A stretch of 64,000 nucleotides of DNA from Tamlana carrageenivorans (GTDB taxonomy: Bacteria; Bacteroidota; Bacteroidia; Flavobacteriales; Flavobacteriaceae). A model generated the notes under the pieces. The model had not been told where the DNA came from and did no database searches. It was given only the letters and a program-made list of their open reading frames with translations. The DNA lies in the NCBI RefSeq assembly GCF_002893765.1, contig NZ_CP025938.1:868001-932000 (forward strand), read 5' to 3'. This document shows positions 44,656-53,446 of the stretch, piece after piece. Position 1 is the stretch's first letter. Every line of letters begins with the position of its first letter. Both the position numbers and the translations under genes were made by a program.

Positions 44656-46449
44656 TTATTTTTTATGATAATGGTTATACACTTTTGAAGCTCTGGAGAA
44701 CCCTATAACAGTTTCCAATTCTTCACGTTTGGCATTTGAAATACGTTTTACCGATTTAAAATGCTTTAAGAGCTCTACAATGGTTTTTTTGCCAACACCA
44801 GGTATGGTTTCTAACTCGGTATTTAAGGCCGTTTTACTTCTACGGTTTCTATGATGTTCGATACCAAACCGGTGTGCTTCATTTCGTAAAAACTGAATCA
44901 CCTTTAGCGTTTCACTCTTTTTATCCAGATACAACGGAATAGGATCATCGGGATAAAACAACTCTTCCAAACGCTTAGCAATGCCTATTATGGCGATTTC
45001 CTGTCGCAAACCTAAGGCGTCTAAACTTTTTAAAGCCGAAGACAACTGCCCTTTACCTCCATCAATAATAATTAATTGCGGTAATGGCTTATTTTCTTCA
45101 AGCAAACGCTTATAGCGCCTGTACACCACTTCTTCCATAGAAGCAAAATCATCTGGTCCTACAACCGTTTTAATATTAAAATGACGGTAGTCTTTCTTAC
45201 TGGGCTTACCATCTTTAAATACCACACAAGCCGCTACCGGGTTTGTACCTTGAATATTTGAGTTATCAAAACACTCAATATGTCGCGGCTCTTCCGACAA
45301 CCTTAAGTCTATTTTCATTTGTGCCATGATTCGCTTAGCATGCCGGTCGGGATCAACAATTTTCATTTGCTTAAAACGCTCCATACGATAGTATTTTGCA
45401 TTTCGTAAAGACAAATCTAAAATGTGTTTTTTATCACCTAACTTAGGAATCGTAACCTTAACGTCTTCACCCAATTCTACACTAAAAGGTACGTAAATTT
45501 CTTTAGAATTGGAATTGAATCGCTGCCTTATTTCGGTGATAGCCAGTTCTAAAAGTTCGCGATCGGTTTCTTCTAATTTCTTTTTAATTTCTAAAGTATG
45601 AGATCGAATAATAGAACCGTAAGATATTTGTAAAAAGTTAATATAACCATAACTTTCATCGCTCACAATTGAAAACACATCGACATTGCTTATTTTAGGA
45701 TTTACAATGGTAGATTTTGCCTGATAGCTCTCTAAAACCTCAACTTTTTCTTTAATTTTTTGCGCCTCTTCAAACTGCAAGTTCTCGGCATAGGCTTTCA
45801 TTTGAGTTTTAAATTGCTGCAGGGAATCTTTAAAATTTCCTTTTAAGATCTCACGAATAGCCTTGATATTCTCATTATAGGCCACTTCATTTTCCAAATC
45901 TTCACAAGGCCCTTTACAGTTTCCTAGGTGATACTCTAAACACACTTTATATTTCCCTGAATCTATTTTTTCTTCAGATAAATGATAATTGCAAGTTCTT
46001 AGGCTATACAATCCTTTTATTAAATCCAATAACGTATAAACCGTTTTTAAACTGGTATAAGGCCCAAAATATTCACTGCCATCTTTAAAAACACGTCGGG
46101 TGCTAAACACTCTGGGAAATCGTTCTTTTTTGATGCAAATCCACGGGTATGACTTATCATCCTTCAGCAATACATTATACCTGGGTTGGTATTTTTTTAT
46201 CAGATTATTTTCTAAAAGCAGCGCATCGGTTTCGGTATCGACAACAATATGCTTGATGTCTACAATTTTTTTCACCAATACCCGAGTTTTACCGCTATCG
46301 TGTGTTTTATTGAAGTACGAGCTAACTCTTTTTTTTAAATTTTTAGCCTTACCAACATAGATAATAACACCATCTTTATCATAATACTGATAAACTCCTG
46401 GCTGATTGGGAAGCGTTTTTAATTGTATCTCTAGATTAGGCTGATCCAT
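44656..46449 (-). CDS. uvrC: Excinuclease ABC subunit C
   Basis: Makes both incisions around lesions in nucleotide excision repair. 597 residues with the domains in order: GIY-YIG nuclease (GVYQYYDKDGVIIYVGKAKNLKKR, about 18-41), Cys-rich iron-sulfur-like segment (CNYHL...CLEYHLGNCKGPC), UVR domain for UvrB contact (about 205-240), RNase H-like endonuclease (ECFDNSNIQGTNPVAACVVF, IIDGGKGQLS) and terminal helix-hairpin-helix (IPGVGKKTIVELLKHF). Start MDQPNLEIQ agrees with the family. Confidence 0.96.
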   Translation of the reverse strand: MDQPNLEIQLKTLPNQPGVYQYYDKDGVIIYVGKAKNLKKRVSSYFNKTHDSGKTRVLVKKIVDIKHIVVDTETDALLLENNLIKKYQPRYNVLLKDDKSYPWICIKKERFPRVFSTRRVFKDGSEYFGPYTSLKTVYTLLDLIKGLYSLRTCNYHLSEEKIDSGKYKVCLEYHLGNCKGPCEDLENEVAYNENIKAIREILKGNFKDSLQQFKTQMKAYAENLQFEEAQKIKEKVEVLESYQAKSTIVNPKISNVDVFSIVSDESYGYINFLQISYGSIIRSHTLEIKKKLEETDRELLELAITEIRQRFNSNSKEIYVPFSVELGEDVKVTIPKLGDKKHILDLSLRNAKYYRMERFKQMKIVDPDRHAKRIMAQMKIDLRLSEEPRHIECFDNSNIQGTNPVAACVVFKDGKPSKKDYRHFNIKTVVGPDDFASMEEVVYRRYKRLLEENKPLPQLIIIDGGKGQLSSALKSLDALGLRQEIAIIGIAKRLEELFYPDDPIPLYLDKKSETLKVIQFLRNEAHRFGIEHHRNRRSKTALNTELETIPGVGKKTIVELLKHFKSVKRISNAKREELETVIGFSRASKVYNHYHKK

Positions 46450-46666
46450 TACGGTAAAGGTAATTCTTTTTAGATTTTAAAGGAAATTGACCGCTTTAAT
46501 AAATCGAGTAAAATATTAATAAAAACAACGCTCTCATAACCAGAATTGTAATAGATTAACGCAACGTTTATACTACCACATGGTGTTACAATTTCACAAA
46601 ATCAAACAATTATAGGGGTAAGCTTTTACATGCAACAACCGGTACAATTGAATTATTTTTTATAGA

Positions 46667-46698
46667 TTGAAAATCATATGAGCTATTATTTATCTTTG
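46667..46698 (+). promoter_or_regulatory. Promoter of the rim operon, TTG-N21-TAnnTTTG
   Basis: TTG at 46667-46669 and TATCTTTG at 46691-46698, both exact. The predicted start is about 40 bp upstream of the first gene. The 293-bp gap to uvrC otherwise holds no gene. Confidence 0.72.
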
Positions 46699-46742
46699 AG
46701 TTAACTAATTCCTTACATTGCGCCACTTTTAAAAAATTTATA

Positions 46743-47162
46743 ATGAGTAAGAAAATCCTCGGACGCACCGATATTGTTGACTTCCCTAATCTGGAACTCT
46801 TCAATATTGATGTAAAAATGGATACTGGAGCTTACACTTCAACCATCCATTGTTCAAAAATTATTGAAGAAGGCAGTACTTTAAGGTGTATTTTCAACAG
46901 TAATACCCATAAAAACTTTGGCAAAACAGAAATTGTTTTCGATACTTTTTGGCGCACCGATGTAAAAAGCAGTAACGGTTACAAAGAAAATCGCTACAAA
47001 ATTAAATCTGACGTCATCTTTTTTGGCAAAACATATAAGATTAACCTAACTTTAAGCACCAGAGACGATATGAAATTTCCCGTGCTTATTGGCAGACAGT
47101 TCCTAAAACAAAAATTTATAGTAGACGTAGATTTAATCAACGTTTCTTTTCTAAAAAAATAA
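46743..47162 (+). CDS. Retropepsin-like aspartic protease (RimB-type, formerly 'ATP-dependent zinc protease')
   Basis: 139 residues. The aspartic-protease-like loop DTGAYTSTIH (about 30-39) and the hydrophobic FPVLIGRQFL near the end fit the single-domain retropepsin fold. The older label 'ATP-dependent zinc protease' has no visible support (no zinc motif, no nucleotide site). It is followed after 1 bp by rimK. In Pseudomonas a protease of this class antagonises RimK by trimming glutamates, so the same role is inferred here from family and context. Confidence 0.86.
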   Translation: MSKKILGRTDIVDFPNLELFNIDVKMDTGAYTSTIHCSKIIEEGSTLRCIFNSNTHKNFGKTEIVFDTFWRTDVKSSNGYKENRYKIKSDVIFFGKTYKINLTLSTRDDMKFPVLIGRQFLKQKFIVDVDLINVSFLKK

Positions 47163-47163
47163 C

Positions 47164-48039
47164 ATGAATATAGTCGTTCTATCAAGAAATTCACAATTGT
47201 ACTCTACCGATCGTCTTATTGAAGAAGGTGAAAAACGAGGACATAAAATGGAAATTATCGATCCTCTAAAATGCGATATCATTATTGAAAAAGAAAAACC
47301 CACAATTTTCTATAAAGACCGATATTTAGATTACGTAGACGCCATTATCCCAAGAATTGGCTCTTCGGTAACCTTTTATGGTTGTGCCGTTGTAAGGCAA
47401 TTTGAAATGATGGGGGTTTTTACTATTGTCACTTCTGATGCTATCCAGCGCTCACGTGATAAACTACGCAGTTTACAGCGTTTAAGCAAAGCAGGAATAG
47501 GCATGCCTAAAACTGTTTTTACAAATTACTCTAGAGATGTCGAGGAAGTTATCGAGCATGTTGGAGGTACGCCAGTAATCATTAAATTACTTGAAGGCAC
47601 TCAAGGATTAGGCGTTGTTTTAGCCGAAACTAAAAGTGCTGCCGAATCGGTCCTAGAAGCTTTTAATGGTTTACAAGCACGTGTTATTGTTCAAGAATTT
47701 ATTAAGGAGGCCGGAGGAGCCGACTTACGTGCTTTGGTGGTAGACGGACAAGTAGTTGGTGCCATGAAACGCCAAGGTAAGGAAGGGGAATTCCGTTCAA
47801 ACCTGCATCGTGGAGGATCAGCCAATATTATAAAATTAAGTCATGATGAACTCAAATTGGCTATGAGCGCAGCGGCAGCCCTTAAACTACCCGTTTGTGG
47901 CGTAGATATGCTTCAATCATCTAGAGGCCCACTACTTTTAGAAGTGAACTCGACACCCGGATTAGAAGGCATCGAGAAAGCCACTGGTCGCAACATCGCC
48001 AAAGCCATTATATCTTTTATTGAAAAAAACAAAAGGTAA
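47164..48039 (+). CDS. rimK: RimK-family ATP-grasp ligase
   Basis: ATP-dependent ligase adding glutamate to protein C-termini; ribosomal protein S6 is the known E. coli target. 291 residues, near the E. coli length. Signatures: N-terminal MNIVVLSRNSQLYSTDRLIEEG, IPRIGSSVTFYGCAVVRQFE, ATP-grasp core GTPVIIKLLEGTQGLGV, QEFIKEAGGADLRALVVDG and metal-binding LLEVNSTPGLEGIE. The spacing (1 bp after the protease gene, ATG overlapping the next gene's start at its stop) marks a tight operon. Confidence 0.93.
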   Translation: MNIVVLSRNSQLYSTDRLIEEGEKRGHKMEIIDPLKCDIIIEKEKPTIFYKDRYLDYVDAIIPRIGSSVTFYGCAVVRQFEMMGVFTIVTSDAIQRSRDKLRSLQRLSKAGIGMPKTVFTNYSRDVEEVIEHVGGTPVIIKLLEGTQGLGVVLAETKSAAESVLEAFNGLQARVIVQEFIKEAGGADLRALVVDGQVVGAMKRQGKEGEFRSNLHRGGSANIIKLSHDELKLAMSAAAALKLPVCGVDMLQSSRGPLLLEVNSTPGLEGIEKATGRNIAKAIISFIEKNKR

Positions 48040-49022
48040 TGACAAACATAAACAAAGGTGATTTACACATTCTTGGTACTACCATAAAATTAGGAGAAAG
48101 TAAGGAGGTTAACTTTAATGTGGCCAACTTACACTCTTCTACCCCAGTAAACGTTCCTATAATTATTGAACGTGCTTTAAAACCCGGACCTACGGTTTTA
48201 TTTACAGCAGGTATTCATGGTGATGAGGTAAATGGGGTTGAAATTGTTAGACAGCTCATCGCGAAAAACATAAATAAACCGAAATGCGGCACCATTATGT
48301 GTATGCCTGTTATTAATATTTTCGGTTTTATAAACTTAACACGTGAGTTTCCCGATGGTCGTGATTTAAACCGTGTTTTCCCTGGTAGCCCCACTGGCTC
48401 TCTTGCAGGACGCGTGGCTCACAAACTGATTAATGATGTGATACCGAATGTAGATTTTATAATCGACTTTCATACCGGGGGCTCGGGGCGCTTTAATGCA
48501 CCTCAACTTCGTTTTGAAAAATCGAATGAAGAGCTTATCGCTTTAGCCAAAGTTTTTGGAGCACCTTTTGTGCTTTACTCCAAAAATTTATCGAAATCTT
48601 TTAGAGCGACTTGTTCGAAATTAGGGAAACCGATTTTACTTTTTGAAGGCGGTAAATCTTTTCATATTGATGATGTGGTTACCAATTCTGGGGTTAATGG
48701 TTCCAAGCGTATTTTGAAACACTTGGGTATGCTTAACACCAATATAAAATCGTCTAAACCGCGACATGATTGTGTATTTATTGATGACAGTAAATGGATA
48801 CGAGCCAAATACTCGGGCATGTTTAAAGCCTCAATCCATATAGGTGCATATGTATTAAAAGGCGATGTTTTAGGACATATTACCGACCCTTACGGAAAGT
48901 TTAATTACTTCGTAAAAGCACCAAATTCGGGTTATATTATAAATGTAAATGAAGCGCCTGTTGTGTACCAAGGCGATGCATTATTTCACATTTCTAAAAA
49001 ATTAAAACGTGTATTAAGCTAA
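48039..49022 (+). CDS. Succinylglutamate desuccinylase/aspartoacylase-family metallopeptidase (M14-like)
   Basis: 327 residues. Zinc site: His and Glu in AGIHGDEVNGVEIV (about 64-78) and the later His in FIIDFHTGGSGR. Also typical: EFPDGRDLNRVFPGS. The C-terminal beta domain (VFIDDSKWIRAKYSGMFKA) resembles the lipoyl-like swivelling domain of this branch. It overlaps the rimK stop by one base (TAATG). The trio of protease, RimK and desuccinylase recurs in many bacteria; here it suggests a cycle that adds and removes an amide-linked glutamate or related group. The substrate is not known. Confidence 0.88.
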   Translation: MTNINKGDLHILGTTIKLGESKEVNFNVANLHSSTPVNVPIIIERALKPGPTVLFTAGIHGDEVNGVEIVRQLIAKNINKPKCGTIMCMPVINIFGFINLTREFPDGRDLNRVFPGSPTGSLAGRVAHKLINDVIPNVDFIIDFHTGGSGRFNAPQLRFEKSNEELIALAKVFGAPFVLYSKNLSKSFRATCSKLGKPILLFEGGKSFHIDDVVTNSGVNGSKRILKHLGMLNTNIKSSKPRHDCVFIDDSKWIRAKYSGMFKASIHIGAYVLKGDVLGHITDPYGKFNYFVKAPNSGYIINVNEAPVVYQGDALFHISKKLKRVLS

Positions 49023-49024
49023 TA

Positions 49025-49075
49025 ATCTGATTTCGATTGTAATGATACAATCAAAATTAACAAAACTCAGATTGA
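49025..49075 (+). other. Nested inverted repeats between the rim operon and the cyclo-ligase gene
   Basis: Outer pair AATCTGA/TCAGATT encloses an inner hairpin GATTGTA-atg-TACAATC. The 54-bp gap is almost wholly taken up by this fold, which ends two bases before the next ATG. It lacks a T-run, so it is not a classic terminator and may act on translation. Confidence 0.55.
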
Positions 49076-49076
49076 C

Positions 49077-49640
49077 ATGAATAAGTTAGCATTAAGAAAA
49101 AAATATAAGGCGCTTCGAGCGGAACTCACCGAAGCGCAATTGGAAGATTTAAGTTTACTCATTTCTAATCAACTTTTACATTTACCCATTTGGAGCTATA
49201 CTTTTTACCATATCTTTTTAAGTATTGCGGAACAAAAGGAAATAAACACCGATTATATCCTAAATATTTTATCGGGAAAGGACAAAAACATTCTGATTTC
49301 TAAATCTGATTTTGCAACCGGTGCCATGCATAGTTTTTTACTCACAGACAACACAGTGATTAAAAAAAACAGTTATAACATTCCAGAACCTGTTAATGGT
49401 ATTGAAATAGAGAACAGCAAAACCGACGTTGTTTTTATTCCACTTTTAGCTTTTGATGACAAAGGCAATCGTGTTGGTTACGGCAAAGGTTTTTATGATC
49501 GCTTTTTAGCACAATGTAAACCTGACACTGTTAAAATAGGCCTATCCTTTTTTGAAGCCGAAGCCGACACTATTGAAACCTCTGAAACAGATGTTAAATT
49601 AGATTTCTGTGTCACACCACATAAAACATATCGCTTTTAA
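49077..49640 (+). CDS. 5-formyltetrahydrofolate cyclo-ligase
   Basis: Converts 5-formyl-THF to 5,10-methenyl-THF with ATP, recycling a folate storage form. 187 residues with the N-terminal MNKLALRKKYKALRAELT, the central FIPLLAFDDKGNRVGYGKGFYDRFL (ATP and folate site) and VKIGLSFFEAE. Length and motifs are standard. The last 4 bp overlap the 3' end of the pseudogene remnant on the opposite strand. Confidence 0.94.
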   Translation: MNKLALRKKYKALRAELTEAQLEDLSLLISNQLLHLPIWSYTFYHIFLSIAEQKEINTDYILNILSGKDKNILISKSDFATGAMHSFLLTDNTVIKKNSYNIPEPVNGIEIENSKTDVVFIPLLAFDDKGNRVGYGKGFYDRFLAQCKPDTVKIGLSFFEAEADTIETSETDVKLDFCVTPHKTYRF

Positions 49641-50803
49641 TCGTTGCAGCTTTCGCAGTACGTAGCTCGTAAATAGGTATCATCTAACAATTGGAAGGTC
49701 ACACCTCCATCTTCAACAGCATTAAAAAGCTCACAAAAACGCTTGTGATTCATATTATAAGCATTGAGTAAAATAGACCGGTAATCGGTATCCTGAGTAA
49801 GTTCTTTATTAACTAACGTCAGGTTCAAGTAATAGTAAAGTAAATCCTCGTCAACATCGATACTTTTTACCTTATTTTCTAACAACTTAACAGCATAATC
49901 CAAATTCGCATAATAGGTAAAAAACTGCGCTAAACTTAAATAGTCGTAATCAAACAAAGTAAATTCGCTATAGTGCTTATCAATAAAACCAACAGCTTTA
50001 TCTTTATTGTCGTAATCACGTTTTCTCATGTAATCTTCAGCTTTAACAATATTATAATTAACAAGCATTCGGGAAATAAGCGCATGATCAATGTCGTAAT
50101 TTTTCAAGGCATTGATATCATTTTTGATCTGGTTATCATCAATATCTTGCCATTTATGACGCCATAATATAATTTTAAAAGCTGTGATATTGTACCTAAC
50201 ATGAGCATCCTGTGGCACTAATTTTTCAAGTTCTAATAACGCATTATACACGTTTAGCGCTTGCCTTTTATCTATCATATATAAAAAGGACATGTTTTTA
50301 TTAAGCAAATTAGCATATTTCTCCTGCTGCGGAACTTCCATTTTTCTTAAAAATAAAGGCGAGACCGTGCCGCCTTTAATTTTTTCAAAAATGGAATTCT
50401 GAATCGCTATAGCTTCTTCTAAATCATCCGAAGATAGTGCCGCATGAAACTTTTCGAGTAAGATGACTTCAGACATGGTTTTGTACTTGTCTTTGCGTTC
50501 CAACTCCAAATCGACAACCGCCTTACGATGACGTTCTAAAATAGGTTCCATTTTCAAACCTACACCTGCAGCAAGCTCCCTTTTAATTTGATCTTTACTT
50601 AAGTTATTTAAATTTTCATAGGATGTTCCTTTAATATCATTAAAAAATTCTACCCAATTCTCTGAAGTCGATACGGTGGTTTCAATGGTTGGTTTTTGAA
50701 ACGTCTGAAGCGAAGCCACTATACTTTTAGCACGTTGTTCTTGCAGTTCTAAATTACGCTCTAAACTCCCTTCAACGGAAGCATAGGCCTTAATATGTAT
50801 AGC
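49637..50803 (-). pseudogene. OmpA-type protein, 3' remnant beyond the IS3 element
   Basis: The open frame is continuous from the IS3 edge (AIHIKAYASVEGSLERNLEL) to a stop at 49637. The first 40 residues are the second half of an OmpA-like peptidoglycan-binding domain (AYASVEG...RNLELQEQRA). The rest, about 340 residues, is helical and tetratricopeptide-like (YNALLELEKLVPQDAHVRYN, YYANLDYAVKLLENKV), ending YCESCND. A GTG start at 50719 would give a 360-residue protein, but that cuts through the OmpA domain and has no signal peptide. The missing first half is at 53447-54182, on the other side of the two insertion sequences. Confidence 0.88.
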
Positions 50804-50880
50804 TGGACTACCTAATAAATTTGGTACTATTTTATACTAAGCAGCTTTGTTAATAAATCCTTTTAATTGTAATTCTTTTT

Positions 50881-52266
50881 TATTGTTGTCCGATAAAAAA
50901 CAGAATTAGCTAAAAAAGCGTTGGTGTTGGCCTTTTTTATTGATCGCACTCTTTATTTTGAAAACAGAACCTCCTTATGGGTCAAAAAGGCTTAATTGCC
51001 CAATGTTTTTGGTTGTAATCTCTTCCCAATTAGCTTCTGGGTTTTTCAGGAATTTGAACAAATCGATATATGTCATCAAATGGTATCGTATGACGGACAT
51101 CATATTGGAATAAGCCCAGTTTCTTTGGGTTTTTCTTTGGATCACAAGCATAATGAGCTGGATTATCAAACTGACCCAGATTTGTATTTCGATGGCATTT
51201 TGATTGTCTCCCAAAAAATACTTTAGCGGAAAGTTCTGTTTAAGCCGCTTGAACATCGTCTCAATCTGCCACCTATTTTTATAGATGTCGGCTATTTTGT
51301 CTGCATCAAGATCATAATTATTAGTGATGAACTCATAAACTTTTTGGTGCTTTTCGTGCCAAAAAGCGATTCTCCTCAGGGAAAAAGCATTGCCGTTTTT
51401 GTCCGTAAGCCCTATTTTTTCGTCCTTTAAGACAGCATCGTCCACTTTATTGGAGATATCAAACTCTTCAAGGCTTGTATAGCGAGCATTGTCCTTTTGC
51501 CGAGTCACAAAGTAAACATCTTCCAGTGTCCATTTTTGGTATTGCTCATAATCCACATACCCTTTGTCAAAAACCACATAAGAGCCCTTCTTGAGTTCCA
51601 GGTCTTTTAAAAAGGTGTGGTCGTGCGTGGCCGCGCTTGAAAACTTAATCAGACAAGGAACGTCTTCCATGGCGTTTATCATAGTATGCATCTTGATACC
51701 TCCTTTCTTTTTGCCGTTGAGCGGGTTCCTTCCTACACCTTTAAGAATGTCGCTAAATAGGGGTGTGGTCGAGGAATCAACGATTTTAAGGTTCTTCACT
51801 GCAGGTTCTAAGGGTCTGCTGTCCGATAAAAAGCGATGGTAACGTTTGTAGAGTAAATGATAAATATCGGCAAATACTTCAGAGCTTCTTCTCCTGTTAG
51901 CATCTGACAAGGTACTGCGTTTTGGAAAGTCCGTGAGTCCTAGATGGTTGATCTTTCCCTCGCAGGCAAGCATAATACTGGAAACCTCACGAAGTGAGCT
52001 ACAGCCACTGATCACGGTAAATACCATAGTGGCCAAATGCTCATAGGTGGTAAACTTTTTGGTATAGCGATCGCTGTTGTGCTTTTTGGCTGTCCGATGA
52101 ACATCTTTGGGCAAAATGAAATTTAATACCTGTTTGATTATGGGTTGTCCGCTAAAGTTTTTACTTTTATTCATATCTTGGATGTGTGATAACTTCAAGA
52201 TACAAAATAAGCGGGAAATCCTATCTTGGAAATCCCGCTTTTTAAATCTTTTATCGGACACTAATG
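50881..52266 (-). mobile_element. IS4-family insertion sequence, copy 2 (1386 bp, complete)
   Basis: Same length and ends as the element at 14916-16301, in the opposite orientation. The 9-bp target duplication ATTCTTTTT is at 50872-50880 and 52267-52275. At least four single-base differences from copy 1 are visible (three missense, one silent). It is inserted in orfB of an IS3-family element, a classic IS-in-IS nest. Confidence 0.95.
50975..52174 (-). CDS. IS4-family transposase, copy 2
   Basis: 399 residues, 396 of them shared with copy 1, with all DDE and YREK residues intact. The frame is open upstream through the IS left end and into the IS3 orfB, so the DNA could encode a 696-residue chimera of both transposases. 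The internal ATG at 52174 corresponds to that of copy 1 and is the likely true start. Confidence 0.94.
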   Translation of the reverse strand: MNKSKNFSGQPIIKQVLNFILPKDVHRTAKKHNSDRYTKKFTTYEHLATMVFTVISGCSSLREVSSIMLACEGKINHLGLTDFPKRSTLSDANRRRSSEVFADIYHLLYKRYHRFLSDSRPLEPAVKNLKIVDSSTTPLFSDILKGVGRNPLNGKKKGGIKMHTMINAMEDVPCLIKFSSAATHDHTFLKDLELKKGSYVVFDKGYVDYEQYQKWTLEDVYFVTRQKDNARYTSLEEFDISNKVDDAVLKDEKIGLTDKNGNAFSLRRIAFWHEKHQKVYEFITNNYDLDADKIADIYKNRWQIETMFKRLKQNFPLKYFLGDNQNAIEIQIWVSLIIQLIMLVIQRKTQRNWAYSNMMSVIRYHLMTYIDLFKFLKNPEANWEEITTKNIGQLSLFDP

Positions 52267-53145
52267 ATTCTTTTTCAAGAGTCGTCATGTATCCTAAACT
52301 AGAATGTAATCTTTGAGTGTTATACCAGTTTAAATATTGATCAATAGATTTGTATAATTGATTATAAGACGTATACTTAAATCCATTAATCCACTCATAT
52401 TTAATGGTTTTAAAAAAACTTTCAGCTACAGCATTATCCCAGCAATTTCCCTTTCTACTCATGCTTTGTATCACTTTTTGATTAAAAAAGAACATATTTG
52501 TGATTCTGTTGGATGCATATTGCACACCCCTGTCCGAATGAAAAATACACTGCTGGTTTATCACTCTGTTTCTTCTAGCATCAACCCAGGCCTTTAAAAC
52601 CGTATTCTCAGTAGTCATATCTTCACTTAAAGACCAGCCTATTATTTTTCTATCAGCCAAATCCATTATCGTGGTTAAATAGTTCCATTGTTGATTAACT
52701 CTTATATACGTAATGTCAGAGACTAATTTGTAGCCTAAAGAAAAACTGGTAAAATCCCTGTCTAATTCATTTTTAGCTGTTTTTAGAGAATGATTTGAAT
52801 CCGTAGTTACCACAAATTTTTTATTCAATACACTTCTTAGTCCCATTTCTTTCATAAGTAACCCCACATATGAACGGGAATAAAAAAGCTTTTCTCGTTC
52901 AAGTTGTTTTTGAATTCGATAGCTACCATAAATCTGTTTACTATTGTCAAATATAGCTTCGATTCTGTCTTTTAAAAATGATTTAGAGGAATTAACCTTT
53001 AAGGTGTCTTTGGTTTTAAGCCAATGGTAATAAGCATTTTTACTAACCTTCATGCATTTGCACATCTTTTCGACAGGATAAGTATTTTTGTTTGATAAAA
53101 TGAAGTTATACCTTATCTGTCGCTCTTGGAAAAGATGCTCACCGC
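52267..53145 (-). pseudogene. IS3-family orfB transposase, truncated by IS4-family copy 2
   Basis: IS150-type integrase-fold transposase. The region read after the frameshift begins GGEHLFQERQIRYNFILSN and continues through MCKCMKVSKNAYYHWL. The DDE triad is present: DITYIRV, HSDRGVQY and ESFFKTIKYEW, then WYNTQRLHSSLGYMTTLEKE. The IS4 element cuts off the last dozen residues, so the protein now runs on into IS4 sequence. It may be inactive, though the whole catalytic core survives. Confidence 0.88.
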
Positions 53146-53394
53146 CTTTTTTAAGATGTCACGTTCCATTTTAACATCTCTTAATTCCTTTTTTAATGCT
53201 ATAAGTTCTTGATGTTCTTTGGATTTAGGTTCATTTTTAGAAAAATCTCCTCCTTTTAAATCATACTCTTGTTTCCATCTATTAATAACACTTGTATGAA
53301 CTCCATATTCTTCACTCAGTTGTTTTGTTCGTATACCAGATTTTGATAAATCTAATATCATCGATTTAAACTCGTTGTCATATTTTTTTCCCAT
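53113..53394 (-). CDS. IS3-family orfA (helix-turn-helix protein)
   Basis: 93 residues. Helix-turn-helix domain at about 10-45 (LSEEYGVHTSVINRWKQEYD), then a leucine-zipper-like coiled coil (HQELIALKKELRDVKMERDILKKAV) for multimerisation with OrfAB. It overlaps orfB in the -1 frame. A slippery heptamer near its end allows the OrfAB fusion. Confidence 0.92.
   Translation of the reverse strand: MGKKYDNEFKSMILDLSKSGIRTKQLSEEYGVHTSVINRWKQEYDLKGGDFSKNEPKSKEHQELIALKKELRDVKMERDILKKAVSIFSKSDR
53146..53152 (-). promoter_or_regulatory. Programmed -1 frameshift site of the IS3 element
   Basis: On the minus strand A-AAA-AAG within ATCTTAAAAAAGGC. A -1 slip here joins orfA to the orfB frame (LKKGGEHLFQERQIRY), the usual way IS3-family elements make OrfAB. 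Confidence 0.75.
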
Positions 53395-53446
53395 AATTCA
53401 AATATAGTTTATACTCTATATAAAACCGTCACAACAAAGGTAGACA

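Larger units (their letters stand above)
50805..53446 (-). mobile_element. IS3-family element (about 1247 bp) interrupted by an IS4-family element
   Basis: The outer ends read TGTCTACCT at 53446 and, on the other strand from 50805, GGACTACCT: a short imperfect inverted repeat. The exact end is uncertain by one or two bases. It contains orfA, and an orfB that is split near its 3' end by the IS4-family element at 50881-52266. Removing that element and one 9-bp target copy restores orfB with the ending LEKELQLKGFINKAA and a stop at 50837-50839. The bases flanking the element share only AG, so no clear 3-5 bp target duplication can be named. Confidence 0.9.

Noticed and set aside
46743..47162. 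ATP-dependent zinc protease
   Set aside because: No zinc ligands or nucleotide-binding motif are visible. The DTGAYTS loop fits an aspartic retropepsin-like fold.
49637..50719. A stand-alone 360-residue gene starting at GTG 50719
   Set aside because: The frame extends upstream through the second half of an OmpA domain to the IS3 edge. The GTG has no special context, and the N-terminal half of the protein is found beyond the IS.
50975..53065. A 696-residue protein joining an integrase-like and an IS4-type transposase
   Set aside because: The junction is exactly the IS4 left end and its 9-bp target copy, so it is an insertion product. Annotated as two separate elements.
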